From: Leishmania donovani
Taxonomy: Eukaryota; Euglenozoa; Kinetoplastea; Trypanosomatida; Trypanosomatidae
DNA: 64,000 nucleotides
Direction: 5' to 3'
Assembly (NCBI RefSeq): GCF_000227135.1
Contig: NC_018260.1
Coordinates: 1 to 64,000 of the forward strand
A model generated the notes under the pieces. It worked only from the letters and a program-made list of their open reading frames with translations. It was not told the origin of the DNA and did not search any database. The position numbers and the translations under genes were made by a program. This document shows positions 18,120 to 28,198 of the stretch, one piece after another; positions within the stretch are counted from its first letter, which is position 1; each line of letters starts with the position of its first letter.

Positions 18120-20435
18120 TCACTCAGGTGTTGATGTCCACGACCAACAACACTCGCCACTGGCAGACACCACGTCCACTGTCAACGAAACATCGTAGTC
18201 AAGCTTCAAGCTCGCTGCAATAAGGCCCTCTATCGCACCAACGTGCAGCGGTATTGGTATCTTCAAACTATCTGCCACCTCAGCAAATGCGGGCAGGGCT
18301 GCTGTTGTGCTTGACGCTTCATCGGCGGTGGTGGTGTCGGGATTAGTAGTAGCAGGACGGTGCGCCGCGCCCATCAGGTCCAATGTACTGAACGCCTGCA
18401 TCGCTTGCCTCGTGGAAAGCGCGAGGGGCGTGGTATGGGTGATGCCCGCAGCTGTCCGTTCAACAAACGCACGTAGCACAGTTTCCGACACTTGTGAGAA
18501 CGAAGAGCGCAGTAGCGTAACGGCCCGCAGAAAGTTCTGGCAATCGTCACGCACTGCCTCAAGTAGCATTACAAGCACACCCATGTGTGGCAGACACCCA
18601 CGTGCTGCCGTCGCCTCCAGTACCGCGAATGCACCTTCGAAGTTGCCGGCCTTTGTGTAGAGTGACGCCCACCAGGAGAGGGCGTCGCTCTCCACAGTTC
18701 CCAGCAAACTCACAGCGTGCTCGACGGCAGACACGGGGATCGCGGAAAACAGCTGTGCGAGAGAGCGGTCACCCTTGGCAAGCGCACCAGCGGGGAGGGC
18801 CTCACGCAGGCACCGGCGCAGCACGCCGCGATCATGGATGCCGAAGGAGAGCGTTGGTGAAAAGAGCGCTACTGCGGTGCCGTCTGGCACGTCACAGCTC
18901 GAAAGCGCAGCACTAGAGCGCTCCGCCTGCGCCCAGAAGAGCCAGTGCGAATTTCGCCGCGTCCTGCGGTGCGTTAGGTGGACGTGCGCGAGACTACGGT
19001 GTGCCGTGCGCAGCTCCGCGGAACGCGTCAAACCCGCGAGGGCCAGGGCTATGTCAACGCGACATGTGTAGCGGATCAGCGTGGCGATTTGTTGCTGAGT
19101 GTGACAGTGAGGCAGAAGGAGGCGCGCAGTGACAACGTTTCCTTCACCGAAAAGGAAGTGCACGGCGCTGGCCGCCTCCAGCGTCGTCATGTACGCTTCA
19201 GCAAAACTCCTCCAGCGGTCGTTGTGGCCGTTGTCCGTCACACCCCATTTCTGCACAACCGATCGTAGCAACACAAGCGTCGAGTAGCGACGCAGAGCAG
19301 GAGGCATGCCGCTGCGTGTTGCAGAAAACCACTGCATTGGTGGCTCAGGCAGCGCGCACATACAGTGTATTACGTCACCGTACCCCCACCCTCCGTCCGG
19401 CACCAGCCGCGTCGGCGGTGGGACAAAGTTTGACGGCGATGAAGCGTACGCGCACGCTTCATAGAAAAGACCGCACTTCTCAAGGCATTGCGCGATCGTG
19501 CCCCCCGGAACGCCCTGATCCTCCATGCAGCCCAGCACGCGCGCAATGAACATGCAGGCGTCATCGCGAGACGAGAAGGGGGCTGCGGAGGAACACAGCA
19601 CACGCTCTGTGATACGCACCCAAGGCAGCAATGGCACATGACTGATTCCTGATAGACTTGTGGCAAGACGCACCCAATGCACCGGCGAAAACGAATCGTT
19701 GCGGAGGGCCTCCTCCACAAAGCTGGCAAGCTGCGGCTTTGAAAAAGATGTTGCACTCGTCAGAATCATACAGAGAATATCGCACTGTTGATCGGCACTG
19801 AGCTGCTTGAAGATAGAAAGCAGCGCTGACTCCTGGCAGAGAGGCGACGCGCAGCAGCTGAAAAACACGTCCGCAATGGCGGCAGGTCGGCAGCCTGTGC
19901 TGAGAGTGCTGCCATGCTCCATCGGCACCGTCGGCCTCGGACGCCACTCCTTCCGCTGTGCCAGCGGCATCACATCCACCGGGCACAGAGTCTGCGCGTC
20001 CAGTTGGCGTCGGTACCACTCCCGCCGAAGCGCTGACGTGCAAGTGCCATTCTCGTCTGAGGATGAGGTCATGCAACGGGCACTGGACACAACCGCCAGC
20101 GAAGGAAAGCTGCTCCGTCCAGCCAGACATGTGATGCTTCTGCTCCTCTGAGCAGTGGCAGAGAGAGAGCCGCGCAGGCAAGCGGCTTTCTCTGTGACGG
20201 GGCATGACCCATGTCTACAGGGGATGGTAGCACACGAGCTAACGGATAGTTCGCTGCAAAACACGAAGGTGGCCGAAGCAGTGCGCACGTCAGCCTGTCG
20301 CCCCCAACGACGCAGGCCGTTCGCACCCTTCTGAGCGGATGGTACCTTCAAGTGGAATAACAGCCCCATCAGCGATGGTAGGTGCATACTGACGAAGCAA
20401 TTGCTAGCCACAGCAAAGTAATACGCAGGGAGCAC
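18120..20435 (-). CDS. PPR-like protein, probable mitochondrial, 771 aa
   Basis: The protein is made of helical segments, and one clear pentatricopeptide-like unit is 'LSWWASLYTKAGNFEGAFAV' followed by 'ATAARGCLPHMGVLVML' (about residues 590-635). Other segments, such as 'SADQQCDILCMILTSATSF', fit degenerate helix pairs. Kinetoplastids have many such PPR proteins (KRIPPs and relatives) acting on mitochondrial mRNAs and rRNAs. The first ~120 residues are Ser/Arg/Cys-rich and may be an import signal. The true start is uncertain: M1 (20435), M17 (20387) and M122 (20072) are all possible. The main CT-rich tract on the minus strand is at about 20815-20740, allowing the longest form. The general class is moderately sure, the name unknown. 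Confidence 0.7.
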   Translation of the reverse strand: MLPAYYFAVASNCFVSMHLPSLMGLLFHLKVPSAQKGANGLRRWGRQADVRTASATFVFCSELSVSSCATIPCRHGSCPVTEKAACLRGSLSATAQRSRSITCLAGRSSFPSLAVVSSARCMTSSSDENGTCTSALRREWYRRQLDAQTLCPVDVMPLAQRKEWRPRPTVPMEHGSTLSTGCRPAAIADVFFSCCASPLCQESALLSIFKQLSADQQCDILCMILTSATSFSKPQLASFVEEALRNDSFSPVHWVRLATSLSGISHVPLLPWVRITERVLCSSAAPFSSRDDACMFIARVLGCMEDQGVPGGTIAQCLEKCGLFYEACAYASSPSNFVPPPTRLVPDGGWGYGDVIHCMCALPEPPMQWFSATRSGMPPALRRYSTLVLLRSVVQKWGVTDNGHNDRWRSFAEAYMTTLEAASAVHFLFGEGNVVTARLLLPHCHTQQQIATLIRYTCRVDIALALAGLTRSAELRTAHRSLAHVHLTHRRTRRNSHWLFWAQAERSSAALSSCDVPDGTAVALFSPTLSFGIHDRGVLRRCLREALPAGALAKGDRSLAQLFSAIPVSAVEHAVSLLGTVESDALSWWASLYTKAGNFEGAFAVLEATAARGCLPHMGVLVMLLEAVRDDCQNFLRAVTLLRSSFSQVSETVLRAFVERTAAGITHTTPLALSTRQAMQAFSTLDLMGAAHRPATTNPDTTTADEASSTTAALPAFAEVADSLKIPIPLHVGAIEGLIAASLKLDYDVSLTVDVVSASGECCWSWTSTPE

Positions 20436-21175
20436 TTGTTAGGGGACGACGCATGGTGTGCGCTACACGCCTCGAGCACGCGCGCGCGCCTTTTGCCGTT
20501 GCCTGAAGACGCCGACGTGTCTCGCAGCGCACGAGCTGACGAAGAGACGATAATCAGCTCTTCCACAGGCTCACCGATGCACTTGCACGCGGCACGAGCT
20601 CTTAGAACTCACAAAAGGGACGTCGCGGGCACTCTTTCTTCCCCTTTTCTGTCGATGGAAGCACTCGAATGCGCACGAGACATCAATCCTCGTTTGTCGG
20701 CCGACTTCTCCGGATCATAATAACGGTGAGGGCGCCTAACAGAAAGGGCACTGGAAAAGATGAGGTGATGGCCAAGGTAAAAGGAAGGGTCAGGAGAACA
20801 AGTGCAGAGGAACGACTAAGGCACAACCCATCCACGCCGGCGATGCTCACTGATCAGTGCTCTTGCATGAGTCATGCTCTGCAACCCAGTGCCGCGTCGT
20901 AGGCACGATCGCACACCCCTTTACGTCGCGGCAAAGCGGTGTGACCTGAGTGAGCCGTGCCCGTCGCTGTCGCCGGAAGCACGGCGCGTGTGCACTGGAG
21001 GTGCGGGGAGCGTGGTGGCACACAAGGAGACCTACTTGTACTTTTTTCAAGGTACGTCACGGTTAACACACCGCCGCAAGAGCTAAAGCAATGGAAATCG
21101 GAGCAGTTACCCGACAGAGGGCTTGGCGAGCAGATGACGGGGTGCAAGGATGCAAGACACGACCAGCATGGTTTC
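20436..21175. other. Intergenic spacer with polypyrimidine tract
   Basis: The plus strand at 20740-20815 is purine-rich, giving the likely splice-acceptor region of the PPR-like gene. The rest would be the 3' untranslated region of the ZIP transporter gene. No gene is supported. Confidence 0.45.
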
Positions 21176-22216
21176 CTAGTGGTACCCACGGGTTATGTAA
21201 AACAGGGCAGAAGTAAGCCCGACACCGGCGAGCAGCGCTGCGTTGGCAGCCATGCCCTTCAGCTCCTCGCTACATAAGATAGTGAGGCCAATATACACAA
21301 ATGAACCGCTTCCTATCGCCTGCACTGCCGCCAAAATCGAAACCGATGAGGTTGTGGCGGCCGTCGAAGGTACCGGCAGCGCAGCCGGCGCCGCGGCGTC
21401 GAAACCAGCGCTCGTCACCGCTGGTGTTGCGCCGTTCAACAATGCGGCACACATGGCAACGCAAATCACCGTCATTGGCGTAAGGAGAAGCCACACGCCG
21501 ACCGGGCCCTGAATTAGCTGCCGCCAGAACCGATTCGAGGAGCGGTTGGCCTTGATGCACGCCTCCACGTTAGCCTCGTCGCTCATGGCATCTTCCTCCA
21601 CCTCAGAGTGCATCTCTTTCGCCACTGAGACACCAATTACGAGTCCGTCGCAGAACTTGTGCCCTGAAAGCGGCACCGTCGCGCTGAGCAAGGCAGCAAC
21701 ACTGTTTTCAAAGCCGAGCAAGAGGCCTTCCGTCATGCCATGGAAGCACATCAATATAATGAGAAGCTTCGACGTCGAAACAGAGTTACCAGTTCCGCTG
21801 CCGTGCGCGTGCTCCTCGTCCATGTCCAACGTCGCACCATGGCTGTGGCCTCCACGAACTTTTATAGATCGCTCGAGAACGGCAGGGATCAGGACGCCAA
21901 AAAGCATCCAGCTACACAGCGCCACCGAATCGGGGCTGGCACCCGACTCCACCTCCAACGACTCTGGAAAAAAGTGAAGTAACGCTATCGTCAGCAGCAT
22001 GCCGGCAGAAACAAAGTTGGCAAGCGACAGCCACAGCTTCGTCGTAGCAAACGACGCCGTCGTGTGCGGCCGTCGCCCACGTGCCACAGCTTCCAGCAAG
22101 GCGGTGGACCGCTCATCACGCCCGCGGCGCACCAAGAAAATAGGAAGCCACACCCCAACGGAGCTCATCAGCGTGACCCAGCACGCTACGAACAGTTTCG
22201 CGACAAGCAGCGGCAT
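21176..22216 (-). CDS. ZIP-family metal (zinc/iron) transporter, 346 aa
   Basis: This is a membrane importer of divalent metals. Eight hydrophobic segments are visible, with a variable His-rich loop (GGHSHG and EEHAHG, about residues 123-140) between the third and fourth. The fourth helix has 'MCFHGMTEGLLLGFENS' (H159, E163), the counterpart of the conserved HSxxEG. The fifth has 'SGHKFCDGLVIGVSV' (H186), matching the conserved H-K/F motif. The C-terminus is short, as usual for the family. The open frame extends to 22435, but the CT-rich tract on the minus strand (about 22310-22250) lies inside that extension, so I start at M of MPLLVAKLF. Zinc versus iron preference cannot be read from sequence. 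Confidence 0.9.
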   Translation of the reverse strand: MPLLVAKLFVACWVTLMSSVGVWLPIFLVRRGRDERSTALLEAVARGRRPHTTASFATTKLWLSLANFVSAGMLLTIALLHFFPESLEVESGASPDSVALCSWMLFGVLIPAVLERSIKVRGGHSHGATLDMDEEHAHGSGTGNSVSTSKLLIILMCFHGMTEGLLLGFENSVAALLSATVPLSGHKFCDGLVIGVSVAKEMHSEVEEDAMSDEANVEACIKANRSSNRFWRQLIQGPVGVWLLLTPMTVICVAMCAALLNGATPAVTSAGFDAAAPAALPVPSTAATTSSVSILAAVQAIGSGSFVYIGLTILCSEELKGMAANAALLAGVGLTSALFYITRGYH

Positions 22217-22249
22217 TGGGCAAACGCTGTTATCCCGAGTGCACAGAAA

Positions 22250-22310
22250 GGCGCAACGGCCAAACAAAAAGGAAGCGAGAAACACACGAGAAGGAGGGGT
22301 CTTTGAAAAG
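22250..22310 (-). promoter_or_regulatory. Polypyrimidine tract / trans-splice acceptor for the ZIP gene
   Basis: The plus strand is A/G-rich here, so the transcribed strand has the CT-rich signal for spliced-leader addition. It argues against the longer N-terminal extension of the transporter. Confidence 0.5.
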
Positions 22311-23398
22311 TCGCTGAGGGGTGTTGTTCCTCCGAGTATCACTGTAAGGTCAGGAAGGCTTGAGAGGGCGCACAAGACGAAAACAATGCTGCCCGAATGG
22401 GCAGGAGAGAGGGAGTGACTAAAGAAGCCAGCCAAAAAAAGGTGAGCCTCAGCGTTGAACCCTGAGTATTCCTGAAAAAAATATATAAGCGCCAGAGAAA
22501 AAAGACCCCTTCAAGCAACTCACGTCGTCCCCCACACACCGGCGGTGCATGTGTGTATGAGCGGAGGGAAGGGGAGAAGCCGTCGTGCACAAACAGGGGA
22601 AGGGGAGAATTGTGGCAAGAGGCTGAAATGCTCGCTGCTCTACATGTGAGCTTGTGCTTGGAAAGCGGATTCGAGACCACCCCTTCAAGGAGTAAAGAGA
22701 GAGGAGCTTGCTTTGCAAATACCATAAACCCCCTCTGGAGGTGAGGAGGCGCTCTCCCGAAGCGTGCTGCTACGACTTGGCGTCAGCAATGCGAAACAAG
22801 AGAGTTGAAAGTGGAAAGATCGAGAGAGAGAGAAAGCAGAGAGCACAATACTGGAGCCGGGCAGGGAGGTAAAAAGAAGCAGAGGCTGAAGCGTGTCAGG
22901 GCACCACGGCCCGTCTCTCTGCGTGCACATGCGTCGACAACTCAGCACGCGCTCGCATGCCTAAGACTCCGATGCACGTCGCCACGGTAAAACGAGAGTG
23001 ACGTTGAGTAAACCAGTTCCAGAACCAGAACGAGTAGCACGCACCACGCAACCGGCCCTGGGAAAATGCCAGAGCGTACGCAACTCCACTTCCACACATG
23101 TTACAACAAAAGGGTCGCGCGAAGAGTCCGCGCTGCACAGGCAGAAAAGAGGTTGTCTGGAGAGCCGTTGCATCATACACTTCCGGCTACACGGCCATGA
23201 GCGCAGCCACCGTTTGCCTTTCTTTTTCTCTTCGAATGGAGCCGCTAAGGGATCAATGATGCATCGGTGCAAAGACGTGGTCGAATAAAGACAGGAGTTG
23301 GGGTCGCGATTCGCGCAGGCGCGACTCCAATACATGAAAAGGAAAAAGCGCACAGACATAACAAAAAAAAAAAACAACAGGAGGCTTTTGCTTTTTCA
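22311..23398. other. Long spacer upstream of the ZIP gene
   Basis: It contains several purine-rich plus-strand tracts (about 22555-22620 and 22795-22890), and A-runs near 23365. No coding region is supported. It ends at the boundary of a family B retroposon fragment. Confidence 0.45.
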
Positions 23399-24420
23399 GC
23401 GTGTCCATTCCACACCCGGAACAAGTCAACGAATACGCGCATGCAGGCACAGCTCGCCGGCCTCTGCTGCACCACAGCGAAATCCTCGCCGTCTAGGGCG
23501 GGGCCTCTGCCGTCGCATCCGGGCGTGCGTCTAGCGGGCGCCTCGTGTCCTTCCTCCGCTCCATACTCCCCGTGCGCGCGGCGCGAGCGGCTCCAGGCCC
23601 ACCTGCCTGGACGGCACAGCCATGATCAAGGCGAGNNNNNNNNNNNNNNNNNNNNNNNNNNNNNNNNNNNNNNNNNNNNNNNNNNNNNNNNNNNNNNNNN
23701 NNNNNNNNNNNNNNNNNNNNNNNNNNNNNNNNNNNNNNNNNNNNNNNNNNNNNNNNNNNNNNNNNNNNNNNNNNNNNNNNNNNNNNNNNNNNNNNNNNNN
23801 NNNNNNNNNNNNNNNNNNNNNNNNNNNNNNNNNNNNNNNNNNNNNNNNNNNNNNNNNNNNNNNNNNNNNNNNNNNNNNNNNNNNNNNNNNNNNNNNNNNN
23901 NNNNNNNNNNNNNNNNNNNNNNNNNNNNNNNNNNNNNNNNNNNNNNNNNNNNNNNNNNNNNNNNNNNNNNNNNNNNNNNNNNNNNNNNNNNNNNNNNNNN
24001 NNNNNNNNNNNNNNNNNNNNNNNNNNNNNNNNNNNNNNNNNNNNNNNNNNNNNNNNNNNNNNNNNNNNNNNNNNNNNNNNNNNNNNNNNNNNNNNNNNNN
24101 NNNNNNNNNNNNNNNNNNNNNNNNNNNNNNNNNNNNNNNNNNNNNNNNNNNNNNNNNNNNNNNNNNNNNNNNNNNNNNNNNNNNNNNNNNNNNNNNNNNN
24201 NNNNNNNNNNNNNNNNNNNNNNNNNNNNNNNNNNNNNNNNNNNNNNNNNNNNNNNNNNNNNNNNNNNNNCGCGCCACACTCCTCTGCATCCGCACTTGTT
24301 CGGCAAAGCGACAGCCCCAACGTGTCCGCCAACACCAACGCTGCGCCACCCTTCGCAAGTGCCGGGTGTCGCATCTTCGTGTCTCCACGGAGTGGATAGT
24401 GCATCCCGGCACCACAAAGA
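23399..24420 (-). mobile_element. Family B retroposon fragment (DIRE-like), copy 1
   Basis: From GTGTCCATTCCACACCCGG to at least 23635 it is almost identical to the copy at 57644. It is then interrupted by 634 Ns (23636-24269) and resumes with GCGCCACACTCCTCTGCAT, which aligns, with divergence, to the matching place in the other copy. The distance across the gap (635 bases) equals that in the other copy, so this is one colinear element. Minus orientation is inferred from the finger-like motifs in copy 2. The right boundary is approximate. Confidence 0.6.
23636..24269. other. Assembly gap, 634 N
   Basis: Run of unknown bases inside the family B copy 1. Reading frames that appear to cross it are meaningless. 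Confidence 0.99.
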
Positions 24421-24829
24421 GGTGACCGGCATCATGAGGGAGAGGCAGATCGCGGTTTTTCGTAACGGTACAGCGTCGATGGCGCACACATGGCCGCCTC
24501 CGGCAAAGGGATGGAAGTGTCGAAGTAGCACTGAGAAACGTACACGCACATGCCAAAGAAAAATGCAGCACAGAAATGAGCTCTCCACATGACCCAAACA
24601 GAAGAGCGAAAAACATGGAAGGGAAGAGCGAAATCATAAACGGCGAGATCAAGCCAGCATCGCAAGAACGAGGAAGCCCGTGTGCGCATAAACACATCGT
24701 TTTCTCAGGATCCCTGTCGTGATGATAACATAGCACGGGCACCGTTTACACTGTTAGTGAAGGTGGCTAAGTGCAAGGGTGAGGGAAACGGAGCACTGTA
24801 CATGGTCGTTTGGCACGTCACTGTGCCGG
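24421..24829. other. Spacer between family B copy 1 and the next gene
   Basis: No gene is supported. It is the 3' untranslated region of the gene that ends at 24830 plus the flank of the element. Confidence 0.4.
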
Positions 24830-25888
24830 CTAGAAGTAGCGGTGGCCTTGCATGTCGTCGCGGATGTTCATGCGCCGCTCGCGCTCGAGCGTTCCGTAGA
24901 GAGTCTGCTGCAACATGCGCCCCTCCACCGTCTGATTGATGGCGTCGGTCGTCTTCGGTTCAAGTGCGCGAGGTGCCCTGGCATTTTTACCGCCACGGTG
25001 GCGAGTGACCAAGTTAGAGCCGATGACAGCAATGTCGATGCCTCCGCCATGCTCTGACATGGTCATGGTGGACTTGGCAAACAACCGGCGTGTGTCGTCG
25101 CCGTGGTGGATGCAGGACACGTTGTGTTGTGCTACTGGGACGTGCCCCATGTAGCTAACCGACGTGTCCGCCAGGTGCTTGGGAGTGCCGCGGAACAACT
25201 CGTTTGAGGTACCCATTTGTGTGATGACCTTACTCTGCACCTTCAGCTCCTGTGAGAGTGTCTCGCCTGGAAGCCTCGTCAGAGGGGCGGTGTCGTAGGC
25301 GATCTGCTCCTCCGTTTCCGGCCTCAGCTGGGTGCACTCTACAATGTCCAAGTAGTTGCTCTTCACACCAAATTTCTCCTGTGCCATTGCGGCTGGCATC
25401 GATCGCGGCTCAATCGGGTGGTAGGTGGGACTGGGTGGGCGCAGTCTAGCATCCTCAGCGCGCTTGGTACGGATGTCGAGCGAACGTTGCATGCGGCCCA
25501 CCAGACCGCCGCGCCGGTCATCGTCCTCCCGTTCGATTTTGCGAGCCGATGCGTAAAAGTCAAGCGGGCGCTCCGCCTGCAGGTTGCGCGCGGCAGCGTG
25601 GGACGCTGACTCCCAAGCGGAGGTGGGATGGTGGTGCAGGATGTAGGTCTGCTCTCCGCTTGCGAGAGCGGCACCGTCCGCCGCCACAGCGCACTCCGTG
25701 GCGGCGTGAGCACTATGGGCATTGGTAAGACGACTTGCCGGACGCGCAGCGTAGGCCGCGTCGTAGGTTGTTTCGATTTTTCGATGGAGCGAGGCGCTCG
25801 TCGCTGGCGCCTCCTCATGCATCTTGGGCAACCGGGAAGCCAAGCTGGCGCGCGTGTTCACGGCTGTCTTGGACCGAACCTCCATCAT
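24830..25888 (-). CDS. Hypothetical protein, possibly flagellar/microtubule-associated, 352 aa
   Basis: I do not recognise a named family. The protein is hydrophilic, without signal peptide or membrane helix, and largely extended, with many short motifs, for example 'YHPIEPRSMPAAMAQEKFG', 'NYLDIVECTQLRPETEEQIA' and 'DTSVSYMGHVPVAQHNV'. The 'Y-x-GH/F-VP' motif and the low-helix, Arg-rich C-terminus (TLERERRMNIRDDMQGHRYF) are reminiscent of axonemal microtubule inner proteins, which weave along tubulin as extended chains. This is inference by pattern only. The start at 25888 (or the adjacent M2) is the first in frame. Confidence 0.65.
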   Translation of the reverse strand: MMEVRSKTAVNTRASLASRLPKMHEEAPATSASLHRKIETTYDAAYAARPASRLTNAHSAHAATECAVAADGAALASGEQTYILHHHPTSAWESASHAAARNLQAERPLDFYASARKIEREDDDRRGGLVGRMQRSLDIRTKRAEDARLRPPSPTYHPIEPRSMPAAMAQEKFGVKSNYLDIVECTQLRPETEEQIAYDTAPLTRLPGETLSQELKVQSKVITQMGTSNELFRGTPKHLADTSVSYMGHVPVAQHNVSCIHHGDDTRRLFAKSTMTMSEHGGGIDIAVIGSNLVTRHRGGKNARAPRALEPKTTDAINQTVEGRMLQQTLYGTLERERRMNIRDDMQGHRYF

Positions 25889-26542
25889 GTCCGTAATGGC
25901 AGAGACCTAGTGGTTGAAGAGCCGGATAGTAAAAGGAGAAAGGCAATGCGCGGGCGCAGGAGGGACGAGTCGCACAGCCTCTTGGCTGTTTCCGACACTT
26001 GTTAGCTTCGGCAACGGTAAAAGGGGACAAGGACGAGGAGGGATGGGTACACGTACAAGAGAAATTACACCAGCATGATGCCCGTCAAAGGGTCGCCCCG
26101 AGACGCACAGAAGGTGCCGCTTGGCTGCATAGAGGCCTTTGCCACGCCTTTGTACCCAACATCGAGCGGGGCGCCGAACCCTTGGGCGGTGGCGGAGATC
26201 AGCAGGGAGAAGATGTACGACAGATGAGGATGACGGAATACACTTTTCTCTAGGCGCACCACCACCACCGTCCCTTGCTCCCTGGACGTATCAGACTTCT
26301 CCCCATGTAAAACAGCAAGCGGCGCACCGTGAAAAGGGAGAAGGGGCAGCCGAAGAAAGATGAGTGAGTGCCACAGCGGGCAACGACTTCTAAACGCGTA
26401 CTGTACGGTACGGAAAAGGCAGACAGGCACGCACGCGTGCAAAACCGCACCCCCAGCAGAGTATATCTTCACCGCCGCTCGCCCAGTGTCGCCGCTGCAC
26501 GGACGAACAGAGAAAGACGAAAGCGAGCACAGAGAAGAGCCG
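25889..26542. other. Intergenic spacer
   Basis: Purine-rich plus-strand stretches near 25920-25990 could be the splice acceptor for the preceding gene. No further gene is supported. Confidence 0.4.
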
Positions 26543-27454
26543 TTAGTAGGCGCACCGTCGCCCGCCTCGCACTTCCTCGAGCGCCCGCTGAAACGCGTGC
26601 CGTTCTTGTGCAACGCTGCTTTCGCGAGTGGAGGCAGCCGGCGGTAAAGCTCTCTCTGCGCTGCCTCGGCGCGCCCCAACGCCGAGCGACCCTGCTACTG
26701 AGCAGTGGCCCCGGTGCTTCGCCGAATAAAAAGCGCTACGTGTGCTCGGGGCCTCGCCCCTCTTTCTTTGCAGAGCTGCAAGGACAGAGTCACTTCCGTC
26801 GTCGAAGAAGGAATCTGCAACGGCGTCTTGCATGGTGTGACCGAATATGTTCACAAGCTCCGCCTGATACTCGGCCAGCTGAACCATGCACTTGTACTGC
26901 CGCTGCTGATCCAGCTCTTGCCGGAGGCTGCCCTGCGAACGGCGATACTCCGCCTGGAGTCGGTGCTCTTGCAGAGTGTAGAAGAGACGCTGTGCCTCAC
27001 GGGCATTCCTCAGCACGTCATCGATTCCACCTTTGCCGCGGCGAAGAAGTTGACCGCGCGGCGGCGATTCGCGAGCCCGGATCGTCTTGCGTGGGGACTG
27101 TGCCTTTACCGGCGGGCTCCTCAGCTGCAAAGCAGTCGCGGCCGTGCTGGTGGTAGCGTCTCTGCGCGCTGCCGCACATGCTAAAGGCTCATCTCTGTAG
27201 CCCGTTGCCTCCGCATCTCCTTCAAGAGCCTGACTCGCTGTGTGGATGCATCGGGGCAGCGGCGGCTCCTCCACAGGCCGCCAGACCAGACACACGCCAT
27301 AGCACGGGTCCCGCACGAGATGGGGCGGCGGCAGCGTCGCCTCCAGTGAGGGAGAATGCGAGCTCTCACTCCTACCACTTTCACTGGTGTCGCCGAGAAG
27401 GTGCTCACGCATGCGGCTCGCGTTGAAGCGAACTTTCGCTGCTGTGGAAGGCAT
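26543..27454 (-). CDS. Hypothetical coiled-coil protein, 303 aa
   Basis: No family is recognised. The N-terminal half is Pro/Ala/Arg-rich and probably disordered. A helical coiled-coil segment lies at about residues 140-210 ('DDVLRNAREAQRLFYTLQEH', then 'RLQAEYRRSQGSLRQELDQQ'). The tail is Arg/Ser-rich and again probably disordered. The frame is open from an ATG at 27454 with CT-rich minus-strand sequence further upstream. A cytoskeletal or scaffolding role is possible but not shown. Confidence 0.6.
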   Translation of the reverse strand: MPSTAAKVRFNASRMREHLLGDTSESGRSESSHSPSLEATLPPPHLVRDPCYGVCLVWRPVEEPPLPRCIHTASQALEGDAEATGYRDEPLACAAARRDATTSTAATALQLRSPPVKAQSPRKTIRARESPPRGQLLRRGKGGIDDVLRNAREAQRLFYTLQEHRLQAEYRRSQGSLRQELDQQRQYKCMVQLAEYQAELVNIFGHTMQDAVADSFFDDGSDSVLAALQRKRGEAPSTRSAFYSAKHRGHCSVAGSLGVGARRGSAERALPPAASTRESSVAQERHAFQRALEEVRGGRRCAY

Positions 27455-28198
27455 GCCTCTCCTGTAGCAGCAACGCCCCCGTGCTCTTCGGATGTGCGTT
27501 TTGCATTCTACGTGGAGGAAGGGAAACGCGCGACCACCACTCTGAACGCAGCCGCTGTTTCCTCTAAAGCAACAAACAACGACTTTCCCTCACCACCGAT
27601 GGCGCCATGAGGCGTGAAGACAGGCGACAGCGAAAGTGAGTGCCGCTGCTTCGCACGGCACCGACTGAAAAGAGGGAAGTGCTTTGAAGAAAAAAAACGA
27701 AGAAAGCGAAGTGGCGGGCAGTGGCGAGCGCAGCGCGCAGGTGCGCAAGCATGAGAGGCGCAGATTCATGGACGAGACACAAGGGGCGGCGTGTTGGCGC
27801 CAAGGACGGATTTGACCTCTTGCGATGCGCATCGAGTATGGAGGCGGACACGTCGCTGTGAGTGCGAGAGAAAAGAAGGGGAGAATGGGGCGCTCGGAAG
27901 TCGGATAATCGGCATCTGCGAAAGAAGCAGCTGGGCAATGGTGGTCTTGGTAGTGGCGATACAAGCTGAAACGAATCTCTTTGAGACGGTCGATTAGGCG
28001 CAGCGGCTATGGTCTCGGGCCTTGGGAACCGCTGTGACGGAGGAGCATGCGGGTGTCCAGTTCATCAAGACCCACGTAAAACAAGCACTGGACAGATCGG
28101 CAACGACGTCTACACACACACACACAGACACGCACACTCACGTGCAAAGGCACGCAGATGCATCTCGAATGCGGCAGCAGTGCTTGTTCGCACCGCTT
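27455..28198. other. Intergenic spacer with (CA)n tract
   Basis: It holds CT-rich minus-strand sequence (plus-strand purines at about 27600-27720) and a (CA)n stretch at about 28112-28127. No gene is supported. Confidence 0.45.
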
